A stretch of DNA of 64,000 bases from Sinomonas gamaensis. Its GTDB lineage: Bacteria > Actinomycetota > Actinomycetes > Actinomycetales > Micrococcaceae. The stretch is from contig NZ_SSCL01000005.1 in the NCBI RefSeq assembly GCF_005876955.1, positions 1-64,000 of the forward strand. The letters run 5' to 3'. Positions within the stretch are counted from its first letter, which is position 1, and each line of letters begins with the position of its first letter. Shown here piece by piece: positions 53,650 through 61,395 of the stretch. The translations under genes were made by a program, and so were the position numbers. The notes beneath the pieces were generated by a model. That model searched no databases, was not told where the DNA came from, and worked only from the letters and a program-made list of their open reading frames with translations.

Positions 53650-55041
53650 GTGAGCACATCAACCAGCACCCGCACGCGCCGCCTCCCGGCGTGGGCCACG
53701 TCGTTCGGGACGCAGATCATTGCGGCCCTCGTCGTCGGCCTCATCCTCGGCCTCATCGCCAAGTACACCGGCAGCACCTCTGCCAAGCCCAACGGCCTTG
53801 GCGCGACCCTCTCCACGATCGGCAGCAGCTATGTCGCCCTGCTGCAGACCGCCGTCGTGCCCCTCATCTTCACCGCCGTGGTGAGCTCGATCGCCAACCT
53901 GCGCCAGGTGTCCAACGCCGCCAAGCTCGCGTGGAACACCCTCCTGTGGTTCGCCATCACCGCACTCGTCTCGGTGCTCATCGGCATCGGCCTCGGCCTT
54001 CTGTTCCAACCGGGTGCTGGGACGGGCATCACGCAGCAGGCCAAGTACGCCGGCAAGACCGGCGACTGGTGGGCTTTCCTCACCGGGCTGTTCCCGCACA
54101 ACTTCCTCGGCCTGAGTGCCAGCTCGACCGTCGCGGACGGCGGTGCGGTGACCACGAGCGTGAGCTTCAACGTCCTGCAGATCCTGGTCATCGCGATCGC
54201 CGTGGGCATTGCGGTCCTCAAGGTCGGCGCCAAGGCCGAGCCGTTCCTCTCCTTCACCCGCTCCGCGCTCGAGGTCATCCAGAAGGTCCTCTGGTGGATC
54301 ATCCGCGTGGCCCCGCTCGGCACGGTCGGCCTCATCGGCAACGCCGTGGCCACCTACGGCTGGGACACCATCGGTGCCCTGGGCAAGTTCGCGATCGCCA
54401 TCTACGTCGGCCTGGTCCTCGTGCTGTTCGTGTTCTACCCGATCCTCGTGAAGAGCCACGGGCTCTCGATCAAGCAGTACTTCTCCGGCGTCTGGCCCGC
54501 CGTTCAGCTCGCTTTCGTGTCCCGCTCCTCCATCGGCACGCTGCCGCTCACGCAGCGCGTCGCGGAGCGGAACCTCGGAGTCCCGCAGGCATACGCCTCC
54601 TTCGCCGTGCCGCTGGGCGCGACCACCAAAATGGACGGCTGCGCTGCCATCTACCCTGCGGTCGCATCCATCTTCGTGGCCCAGTTCTTCGGCCTGCACC
54701 TGGACTTCAGCCAGTACCTGCTCATCGTGATCGTCTCGGTCCTCGGCTCCGCCGCGACCGCGGGGACCACGGGCGCCGTCGTCATGCTCACGCTCACGCT
54801 GTCCACGCTGGGGCTGCCGCTCGCCGGCGTCGGCCTCCTGCTCGCGATCGACCCGATCCTCGACATGGGGCGCACCGCGGTCAACGTGGCCGGTCAGGCG
54901 CTCGTGCCCACAATCGTCGCGAAGCGCCAGGGCATCCTGGACCTCGGCCTGTACAACGCCGAGCGCTCGCGCAGCGCGTTCGTGGAGGACACGGCTTCCG
55001 AGGCCGCGACGGACGACGACGCTCTGGTCGCCGCCCACTGA
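53650..55041 (+). CDS. dicarboxylate/amino acid:cation symporter (DAACS family)
   Basis: The 463-residue membrane protein has about eight spans plus two re-entrant hairpins. HP1 is seen as SRSSIGTLPLTQRVA, the TM7 metal/substrate motif as GATTKMDGCAAIYPA (family NMDG-like) and HP2/TM8 as AGTTGAVVMLTLTLSTLGLP with LAIDPILDMGRTAVNVAGQAL. It imports C4-dicarboxylates or acidic amino acids with Na+ or H+; the substrate is unknown. GTG at 53650 is chosen over ATG 53617, which would precede the -10-like hexamer. It is not part of the carboxylase pathway. Confidence 0.92.
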   Translation: MSTSTSTRTRRLPAWATSFGTQIIAALVVGLILGLIAKYTGSTSAKPNGLGATLSTIGSSYVALLQTAVVPLIFTAVVSSIANLRQVSNAAKLAWNTLLWFAITALVSVLIGIGLGLLFQPGAGTGITQQAKYAGKTGDWWAFLTGLFPHNFLGLSASSTVADGGAVTTSVSFNVLQILVIAIAVGIAVLKVGAKAEPFLSFTRSALEVIQKVLWWIIRVAPLGTVGLIGNAVATYGWDTIGALGKFAIAIYVGLVLVLFVFYPILVKSHGLSIKQYFSGVWPAVQLAFVSRSSIGTLPLTQRVAERNLGVPQAYASFAVPLGATTKMDGCAAIYPAVASIFVAQFFGLHLDFSQYLLIVIVSVLGSAATAGTTGAVVMLTLTLSTLGLPLAGVGLLLAIDPILDMGRTAVNVAGQALVPTIVAKRQGILDLGLYNAERSRSAFVEDTASEAATDDDALVAAH

Positions 55042-55048
55042 CACCCGC

Positions 55049-55070
55049 TGCGGCCCCCCTCCGGGCCGCA
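55049..55070 (+). terminator. hairpin after the symporter gene
   Basis: An 8-bp stem, TGCGGCCC with GGGCCGCA, has a 6-nt loop and starts 8 bp after the stop codon. Confidence 0.65.
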
Positions 55071-55103
55071 CCCCTGACGGCACCGGCCCCTTCCGCGTCC
55101 CGG

Positions 55104-55165
55104 CATCGACTGCTCCAGAACTGTCGTTTTGGGCGGTCAAAACGACAGTTCCGGAGCAGTCGATG
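55104..55165. repeat. 28-bp-arm intergenic inverted repeat
   Basis: The arms at 55104-55131 and 55138-55165 pair over 28 positions with one mismatch (CATCGACTGCTCC-A-GAAC..., and ...GTTC-C-GGAGCAGTCGATG), around loop GGCGGT. Such a long perfect stem exceeds a normal terminator and looks like a palindromic intergenic element. It lies between the symporter and tetR. Confidence 0.8.
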
Positions 55166-55204
55166 AGGGGAGGAGGGAGGGGAGGTGAGAGCCGAAGTCT
55201 CAAG

Positions 55205-55237
55205 TTTGCACTCAGTGCAAAGTTGCACTTAGTGTAA
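55205..55237. promoter_or_regulatory. two TetR operators before tetR
   Basis: TTTGCACTCAGTGCAAA (55205-55221) is a perfect 17-bp palindrome. TTGCACTTAGTGTAA (55223-55237) is a near copy, centres 17 bp apart. TTGCACT-N-AGTGCAA is a common operator form of TetR repressors that control efflux pumps. The second copy ends 4 bp before the tetR start, so autorepression is expected. Confidence 0.8.
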
Positions 55238-55241
55238 TGGG

Positions 55242-55859
55242 GTGACACCACTCGAGAGCCCGTCCCGACGCGAGCTGAACAAGGCCGCGACGAGGGAGTC
55301 GATCGTCGAGGCCACCGTGCAGCTCGCGCGCGAGCGTGGGCTGGGCGAGTTCACGGTCGAAGACATCGCCGACGCCGCCGGCGTCTCGCGCCGCACGTTC
55401 TTCAACTACTTCTCAAGCGCCGACGAGGCCCTCGCGGCCCCGACCTTCGGCTTCCTCGATGCCGCCCTCGAGCGCTTCCGGGACCGCCCCCGGGGGGAAC
55501 CACTCCTCGAATCGGCCATCCAGATCCTCCTCGCCCTCGCCGACAACAAGCTCATCGAGCCGATGGCCCAGTCGTTCCTCGTCTCGCACGGCCACGATCC
55601 GGTCACGCGATTCCAGCTCCAGGCGTTCGACGAGTGCAGCGACAAGATCGTGGCTGCCATCCGCGAGCGCGAGGGCGACACGCTCGACGCCATCTACGTC
55701 CACTCCCTCGCCGGCTGCGTCATGTCCTGCGGCAAGGCGGCGCTCGAGGTGTGGCTGGCCGAGCGCGGAGGCGACCTCTCGCCGTCGTCCCTCAGCCGCC
55801 TCCGCGAGCTCCTGGTGACTTCGTTCGAACACCTCAAGTCCGGCTTCAAGACCTCCTAA
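55242..55859 (+). CDS. TetR-family repressor of the adjacent MMPL transporter
   Basis: The 205-residue repressor has the N-terminal HTH ARERGLGEFTVEDIADAAGVSRRTFFNYF and a variable ligand-binding C-terminal domain. The opening GTG at 55242 directly follows the paired operators, fitting autoregulation. The MMPL transporter begins 55 bp after its stop, across a 2 x 16-bp direct repeat, so both are probably in one repressed unit. The inducer is unknown. Confidence 0.93.
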   Translation: MTPLESPSRRELNKAATRESIVEATVQLARERGLGEFTVEDIADAAGVSRRTFFNYFSSADEALAAPTFGFLDAALERFRDRPRGEPLLESAIQILLALADNKLIEPMAQSFLVSHGHDPVTRFQLQAFDECSDKIVAAIREREGDTLDAIYVHSLAGCVMSCGKAALEVWLAERGGDLSPSSLSRLRELLVTSFEHLKSGFKTS

Positions 55860-55891
55860 CCCCTTCTCACCCACCCCCCTTCTCACCCACC
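55860..55891. repeat. two tandem 16-bp repeats after tetR
   Basis: CCCCTTCTCACCCACC occurs twice without a gap, starting at the base after the tetR stop codon. It ends about 24 bp before the MMPL start, whose ribosome-binding site AAGAAGG lies outside the repeat. Confidence 0.85.
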
Positions 55892-55914
55892 CCCGCCACC
55901 CCCAAGAAGGCATC

Positions 55915-58530
55915 ATGGCTTCCCTCCTCTACCGGCTCGGCCGGTTCGCGTACGATCGCCGCTGGCTCGTTCTCTCCGCGTGGATTGTGGTCCTCCTCGC
56001 GGTCGGCGGCTCCGCTCTGGCGTTCCACGGCGCGCTGAGCAACACGTTCCAGATCCCGGGCACGGAGACCCAGCGGATGGCGGACAAGCTCAAGACGGAC
56101 CTCCCGTCGTCCTCCGGTGGCAGCGCCAGCATCGTCTTCGAATCGCCGGACGCACCGTTCACGGCGGACCAGAAGAAGGGCATCACCGACGCCCTGAACA
56201 AGATCAAGGGTCTCGACGGCGTTCAGAACGCCACCGATCCCTTCTCCACTCAGGCCCAGCTTGATGCCGCCGCGGCGCAGATCGCGGACGGTCAGAAGCA
56301 GATTGCGGCTGCCGAGGCCCAACTCGCTGCGGGCCGGCAGCAGCTCGCGGCGTCCGCGCAGCAGCTCGCCGATTCGAAGGCGAAGCTCGACGCAGGGCAG
56401 GCACAGCTCGATGCGCAGAAGCAGGCGCTCGCGGCGCAGGGCTACCCGCAGGCCGCCGTCACGCAGGCCACCGCGTCCGCGCAGGCGCAGCTCGACGCGG
56501 GCAGGGCTCAGCTCGCCGCGGGCCAGGCGCAGTACGACGCGGGCAAGAAGCAGGCGGACGACGGCGCCGCGCAGCTTGCGCAGAAAAAGGCTGAGCTTGC
56601 GCTCGGGGAGCGTCAGGCGCGGGCCTCGCAGGGACTCCGTTTCGTCTCCACCGACGGCAAGGCCGCGATCGCCACGGTCCAGTTCACGAAGTCGACCGAC
56701 GGCCTGCCCGCCGACCTGCGCCAGAAGGTCCAAGACCTCGCCGCCGCGGTGCCGGGCGTCCAGTCCCATGCGAGCAAGGAGCTCACGCAGGATATCTCGA
56801 GCCTCTTCGGCGCTTCGGAGGCTATCGGCGTGATCGTCGCCGCGATCGTGCTGCTCGTCATGCTCGGCACGTTCGTCGCGGCGGGCCTGCCCCTGCTCAT
56901 GGCCCTGATCGGGGTGGGAGTGGGCGTTGGCGGCACGTTCGCGCTGACGGGCGTCATCCAGATGAGCTCCACCACGCCGATGCTCGGCCTCATGCTGGGC
57001 CTCGCGGTGGGCATCGACTATTCGCTGTTCATCGTGAACCGGCACCGCACGCAGCTCCTGCAGGGCATGGCCCCTCGCGAGTCGATCGCCCTCGCCACGG
57101 GAACGTCGGGCAATGCGGTCCTGTTCGCGGGCCTCACGGTGATCATCGCCCTGGCCGCCCTCGTGGTTCCGGGCCTGCCGTTCCTCGCCGTCATGGGCGT
57201 GGCCGCGGCGGCAACGGTGGCCGTCTCCGTGCTGGTAGCAGTGACCCTGCTCCCGGCCGTCCTCGGCTTCGCCGGCCGTCGGATCATCTCCAAGCGGCGG
57301 TGGGCCAAGGCTGAGAGGAAGAACGCGAAGTCTGACCACGAGCAGGAGGAGGCTCGCGAGGACCTCGCCAAGTCGCAGCGCGGCTGGGGCGGCTGGGTCA
57401 CCAAGCACCCGTGGCTCGCACTTGTCGCATCGGTTGTGCTCCTCGGCGCGCTCGCGCTGCCGGCGGCGCAGCTCCGCCTCGCCCTGCCGGACGGCGGCTC
57501 GGAACCCGTGGACTCAAGCGCCTTCAAGGCCTACGACGCCACCGGCAAGTACTTCGGCCAGGGCATGACCGGCCCCATCATCGTGGTGGGCGAACTGCCC
57601 GCCGGGCTCGACGCGAACGCCGCGAAGTCCAAGCAGTTCGATGTCGCGGACCGGCTCAAGTCGGTGGCCAACGTGACGGCGGCAGTCCCCGTGGCCTTGA
57701 GCCCGGACCGGCGCACGGCCGTCTTCCAGGTCATCCCGACCGACGGCCCGGCGAGCGCGAGCACGGTCCAAGTGGTCCACGACCTGCGCGCCAAGGGCGC
57801 CCAGATCCAGGCGGACACGGGCACCACGATCGGCCTCACGGGCCAGACGGCCGCGAACGTCGATGTCTCCACGAAGCTCGCTGACGCGCTCCCGCCCTAC
57901 CTGGCGATCGTCGTCGGGCTCTCGCTCGTGCTGCTCCTGCTCGTGTTCCGCTCGCTCCTGGTGCCGCTCCTCGCCACGGGTGGCTTCCTGCTCTCCCTCG
58001 GCGCGGCGTTCGGCGCAGTCGTCGCCGTGTACCAGTGGGGCTGGCTCGGGCCGGTGTTCGACGTAACGCACCCCGGCGCGGTGCTGAGCTTCCTGCCGAT
58101 CCTGCTCATCGGCATCCTCTTCGGCCTCGCGATGGACTATCAGGTGTTCATCACGTCCGGCATCCGCGAGGCGTACGTGCACGGCCAGGAGGCGCACCTC
58201 GCCGTGAAGACCGGCTTCCGCCACGCCGCCCGAGTGGTGACCGCGGCCGCCATCATCATGGTGAGCGTCTTCGCGGGCTTCATCTTCAGCCACCTGACGA
58301 TGATCCGTCCGCTCGGCTTCGCCCTCGCGCTCGGCGTGCTGCTGGACGCGTTCGTGGTCCGCATGACCCTGGTTCCCGCCGTCATGCGCCTCCTCGGGCG
58401 CTCCGCGTGGTGGCTGCCGCGCTGGCTGACGCGGATCCTGCCGGACTTGGACATCGAGGGCGCCAAGCTCGAACGGACGACGGCGGCGCACCACCCGAAG
58501 CATCGGGAGCCCGAACCCGCGGGACGCTAG
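55915..58530 (+). CDS. MMPL/RND-family transporter with coiled-coil insert
   Basis: The 871-residue protein has two sets of about six spans, each preceded by an extracytoplasmic domain. Family hallmarks are LMLGLAVGIDYSLFIVNRHRTQL and ILFGLAMDYQVFITSGIREAY, the proton-relay Asp-Tyr pairs in TM4 and TM10. In the first external domain, at about residues 113-238, there is an Ala/Gln-rich run of near 11-residue repeats (for example AQLDAGRAQLAAGQAQ), probably a long coiled coil. Actinobacterial MMPL proteins export lipids or drugs; here the TetR pairing suggests drug or lipid efflux. The substrate is unknown. Confidence 0.93.
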   Translation: MASLLYRLGRFAYDRRWLVLSAWIVVLLAVGGSALAFHGALSNTFQIPGTETQRMADKLKTDLPSSSGGSASIVFESPDAPFTADQKKGITDALNKIKGLDGVQNATDPFSTQAQLDAAAAQIADGQKQIAAAEAQLAAGRQQLAASAQQLADSKAKLDAGQAQLDAQKQALAAQGYPQAAVTQATASAQAQLDAGRAQLAAGQAQYDAGKKQADDGAAQLAQKKAELALGERQARASQGLRFVSTDGKAAIATVQFTKSTDGLPADLRQKVQDLAAAVPGVQSHASKELTQDISSLFGASEAIGVIVAAIVLLVMLGTFVAAGLPLLMALIGVGVGVGGTFALTGVIQMSSTTPMLGLMLGLAVGIDYSLFIVNRHRTQLLQGMAPRESIALATGTSGNAVLFAGLTVIIALAALVVPGLPFLAVMGVAAAATVAVSVLVAVTLLPAVLGFAGRRIISKRRWAKAERKNAKSDHEQEEAREDLAKSQRGWGGWVTKHPWLALVASVVLLGALALPAAQLRLALPDGGSEPVDSSAFKAYDATGKYFGQGMTGPIIVVGELPAGLDANAAKSKQFDVADRLKSVANVTAAVPVALSPDRRTAVFQVIPTDGPASASTVQVVHDLRAKGAQIQADTGTTIGLTGQTAANVDVSTKLADALPPYLAIVVGLSLVLLLLVFRSLLVPLLATGGFLLSLGAAFGAVVAVYQWGWLGPVFDVTHPGAVLSFLPILLIGILFGLAMDYQVFITSGIREAYVHGQEAHLAVKTGFRHAARVVTAAAIIMVSVFAGFIFSHLTMIRPLGFALALGVLLDAFVVRMTLVPAVMRLLGRSAWWLPRWLTRILPDLDIEGAKLERTTAAHHPKHREPEPAGR

Positions 58531-58603
58531 CAAGCGCGCGCCGCCGGGGCTATCCTGACCGCAAGGCGCGCCCAGGGGGAGCGCGGACAGCCCGGAGAGT
58601 TCA

Positions 58604-60289
58604 GTGTCGACGTCGAGCGCTGTGGACCGCGGACGCACGGCGTATGCCGCGCGCCGGTGGCAGGACGCGTTCGAGGAGCTCACTGAGGCCGAACGGGACT
58701 CGGGTCTCGCCGCCGAAGACCTGCTGCGGCTGGGCACCGTGGCCATCCTCATGGGGCATTTCGGCGATGGCATCGGTCATCTGGCGCACGCCCACGAGGA
58801 GTACCTCCTCGTGGGCGACGTCCGCACCGCATCACGGATCGCCGCGTGGCTCGGCATCTATTTCATGGCCGCGGACGAGCCGGCCGAGGCCTCGGGATGG
58901 CTCGGCCGGACGCTCCACCTGCTCGACGAGCTCGACGAGTCCGTCCCAGAGCAGGCGTTCGCGCTCTTCCCCCAGGCGCAGGAAGCCCTCTACGGCGGTG
59001 ACCCGGCGGACGCCCTCGACCTCTTCCGCCGCGGAGAGAACCTTGCGAGCTCCGGGCAGGATCCGGAGATCACGACCCTCTGCCATCTCGGGCGCGGCCA
59101 GGCCCACGTCAAGCTCGGCAGCATCGAAGAGGGCATGGAGCTGTTCGACGAGGCGCTGGTGGCAGTGATGTCGGGAGAGGTCGGCGCCTTCGCGTCCGGC
59201 ATCGTCTACTGCTCGGTCATCGAAAGCTGCCAGCTCGCGTTCGATGTGGCTCGGGCCCAGGAGTGGACCAGCGCCTTGGATCGCTGGCGCCTCTCGCAGG
59301 GGGGCCTCGTCGCCTTCAGCGGCCGCTGCCACTACCACCGGGCCGAGCTCTTCTGCCTTCATGGCGCTTGGGACGAGGCGGAGGAGGCTGCCCGCCAGGC
59401 AGTGAGCATGCTCAAGGCCGGCGACCGTTCGGCCCGCTACGGCGCCTACTACCAGCAGGGCGAGATCCAGCGCCTCCGCGGTCATTTCGACGCCGCCGAC
59501 GTCTCCTATGAGCAGGCCCGGCGCTCTGGCTACGAACCGCAGCCTGGATGGGCGCTGCTCAGGCTGGCGCAGGGCCGCCCCGGCGAGGCGCTGTCCATGC
59601 TCCATCGGGCGGCCCACGGCGTCGGCCCCACCGAACGCCGGCTGCTCTTGCCTGCCTTCGTGGAGACAGGCCTCGCGGCCGGGGATGCTTCCACCGCCCA
59701 CGACGCTGCCGAGGAACTGGCCGCGCTGACTGCCGCCCGCCCCATGCCATGGCTTCAAGCACTCTCGGACTACGCCACAGCCGCCGTCCTGCTCGCTCAG
59801 GGCAGGGCCGAAGAGGGGCTTGAGCGGGCAACCGCCGCCTGGCGCCGATGGTGCGAGCTGGACGCGCCCTACGAGGCGGCCCGGTCGCTCGTCCTCAAGG
59901 GACGCGCACTCGGCGCCCTCGGCGACGAGGACGCGGCTCGGCTGGAGCTGGCTGGCGCGGGGCGCATCTTCGCCGAGTTGGGCGCAGCCCCGGACCTCGA
60001 CCAGCTGAGCCGGCTTGCGCCGTCGTCGTCCGCTGCCCTCCCAGCCCCCACCCTCCTCGCGGAGCCGCCAGCCCCCGACCCCGGGCCGCTCAGCCCCCGC
60101 GAGCTCGAAGTGCTCGCCCTCGTGGCCTCCGGCGCGGCCAATCGCGCGATCGCCGCCGAGCTCTTCCTCAGCGAGAAGACCGTGGCGCGCCATGTGAGCA
60201 ACATCCTGCTGAAGCTCGGGCTCCCCTCCCGCACGGCCGCAGCCGCGTACGCCTTCGAGCACGGGCTCGCGGGCACCGTCGCATGGTGA
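58604..60289 (+). CDS. LuxR-family regulator with TPR-like sensor domain
   Basis: The 561-residue protein has a long helical-repeat region (residues about 10-450, units such as GRGQAHVKLGSIEEGMELFDEAL) resembling tetratricopeptide repeats. A Pro-rich linker and a C-terminal LuxR/GerE HTH follow (LSPRELEVLALVASGAANRAIAAELFLSEKTVARHVSNI). There is no AAA/LAL ATPase domain and no Walker motif, so it is a TPR-LuxR protein rather than a LAL regulator. GTG at 58604. It follows the MMPL gene by 73 bp. Its targets are unknown. Confidence 0.85.
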   Translation: MSTSSAVDRGRTAYAARRWQDAFEELTEAERDSGLAAEDLLRLGTVAILMGHFGDGIGHLAHAHEEYLLVGDVRTASRIAAWLGIYFMAADEPAEASGWLGRTLHLLDELDESVPEQAFALFPQAQEALYGGDPADALDLFRRGENLASSGQDPEITTLCHLGRGQAHVKLGSIEEGMELFDEALVAVMSGEVGAFASGIVYCSVIESCQLAFDVARAQEWTSALDRWRLSQGGLVAFSGRCHYHRAELFCLHGAWDEAEEAARQAVSMLKAGDRSARYGAYYQQGEIQRLRGHFDAADVSYEQARRSGYEPQPGWALLRLAQGRPGEALSMLHRAAHGVGPTERRLLLPAFVETGLAAGDASTAHDAAEELAALTAARPMPWLQALSDYATAAVLLAQGRAEEGLERATAAWRRWCELDAPYEAARSLVLKGRALGALGDEDAARLELAGAGRIFAELGAAPDLDQLSRLAPSSSAALPAPTLLAEPPAPDPGPLSPRELEVLALVASGAANRAIAAELFLSEKTVARHVSNILLKLGLPSRTAAAAYAFEHGLAGTVAW

Positions 60290-60372
60290 CTGCGCAGAAT
60301 TGCCCAGTCTGCACCTGAGGACCGCGGCGAGATTGCGCATTTCTCCCGACGCGGCGGCCTCTCCCCGATTCG

Positions 60373-60378
60373 TACCGT
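60373..60378 (+). promoter_or_regulatory. -10-like hexamer, leaderless candidate for the PQ-loop gene
   Basis: TACCGT ends 6 nt before ATG 60385. A weak GGAG also lies between them, so a leadered transcript is not excluded. Confidence 0.35.
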
Positions 60379-60384
60379 GGAGCC

Positions 60385-60681
60385 ATGGAACTCCCGGTCC
60401 TCGCAGGCATCATCTCCACGGTGCTCTTCGCATCCAGCAACCTCCCGATGCTGGTCAAGGCGGCGCGGACCAAGGACCTGCGGTCCTACAGCCTCTCGAA
60501 CCTCCTCCTCGGCAACGTGGGGAACGCCGTCCACTCCATCTACGTCTTCAGCCTCCCGGCCGGTCCGATCTGGGTGCTCCATTCGTTCTACATCGTGGCG
60601 ATGCTCCTGATGCTCATCTGGTACGTGCGCTACGGCGCCCGCCATCATGAGGCGTCGGCCGGACTAGGCTTGACCACGTGA
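60385..60681 (+). CDS. PQ-loop/SemiSWEET-like small membrane protein
   Basis: The 98-residue protein has three hydrophobic spans. The first carries SNLPMLVKAARTKDLRSYSL, which matches the PQ-loop pattern (LPQ-type Pro, then a R/K-T-K...S-x-S turn) of SemiSWEET sugar transporters. LGNVGNAVHSIYVF supplies the central Asn. As a dimer it could move small sugars or other solutes; the substrate is unknown. Its stop overlaps the maf start by 4 bp (GTGA). Confidence 0.75.
   Translation: MELPVLAGIISTVLFASSNLPMLVKAARTKDLRSYSLSNLLLGNVGNAVHSIYVFSLPAGPIWVLHSFYIVAMLLMLIWYVRYGARHHEASAGLGLTT
60665..60670 (+). promoter_or_regulatory. -10-like hexamer, internal leaderless promoter candidate for maf
   Basis: TAGGCT ends 7 nt before GTG 60678, the same spacing as at the DUF885 and S4 genes. 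It lies within the end of the PQ-loop gene. Confidence 0.45.
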
Positions 60682-61292
60682 TTCCACTCATCCTGGCCTC
60701 GAAGTCGCCCGCGCGGACGAAGCTCCTGACGGAGGCCGGGATTCCGCACAGCATCGTGGTCTCGGAGGTGGATGAGGAGGCGCTTGCCGCCTCGCATCCG
60801 GACGCGACGCCCGGCGAGACCGCCCTGCTGCTGGCCCGTGCGAAGGCCGAGGCGGTGGCCGCACTGCCCGACGCCGCAGGCGCCTTCGTCCTCGGCTGCG
60901 ATTCGGTCTTCGAGTTCGACGGCGACGCCCTCGGCAAGCCCTACACCCCCGACGTGGCGACCGAGCGGCTGCGGGCCATGAGCGGCCGCGCGGGTGTCCT
61001 GCACACGGGGCACTGGCTCGTCGACTGCCGCGACTCGCGCGCGGGATCGGGGCGGCTCTCCTCGGCGGGGGTCGAGTTCACCGAGATGTCCGACGACGAC
61101 ATCGCCGCGTATGTGGCGACGGGCGAGCCCCTGCACTGCGCCGGGTCGTTCACGATCGACGGGCTCGGCGGCGCATTCCTCGCCCGGGTCGACGGAGATC
61201 CGCACACGGTGGTGGGCCTGTCCGTGTCGACGCTGCGCTCGCTCTTCGCGGAGGCTGGCGTGCGGCTCACTGACTTCTGGGGAGATTTGTAG
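60678..61292 (+). CDS. maf: Maf-like nucleoside-triphosphate pyrophosphatase
   Basis: The 204-residue enzyme hydrolyses non-canonical or pyrimidine NTPs to NMPs and pyrophosphate. It starts IPLILASKSPARTKLLTEAGI, the Maf signature with Ser and Arg for phosphate binding. The metal site is in FVLGCDSVFEFDGDALGKP and the Lys/Asp region in TEMSDDDIAAYVATGEPLHCAGS. In actinobacteria maf sits between accE and accBC; here accBC follows by 103 bp but accE is 9 kb away. Confidence 0.93.
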   Translation: MIPLILASKSPARTKLLTEAGIPHSIVVSEVDEEALAASHPDATPGETALLLARAKAEAVAALPDAAGAFVLGCDSVFEFDGDALGKPYTPDVATERLRAMSGRAGVLHTGHWLVDCRDSRAGSGRLSSAGVEFTEMSDDDIAAYVATGEPLHCAGSFTIDGLGGAFLARVDGDPHTVVGLSVSTLRSLFAEAGVRLTDFWGDL

Positions 61293-61395
61293 AAGGTCCA
61301 CAAAGGATCGGCCCCTCCCCCGCTGAAATCGCCACCAATATGGGCGATTCCACCAAAGGAGCGCTAGGCTCACGGGAGTACAGAACGGAGTTGCC

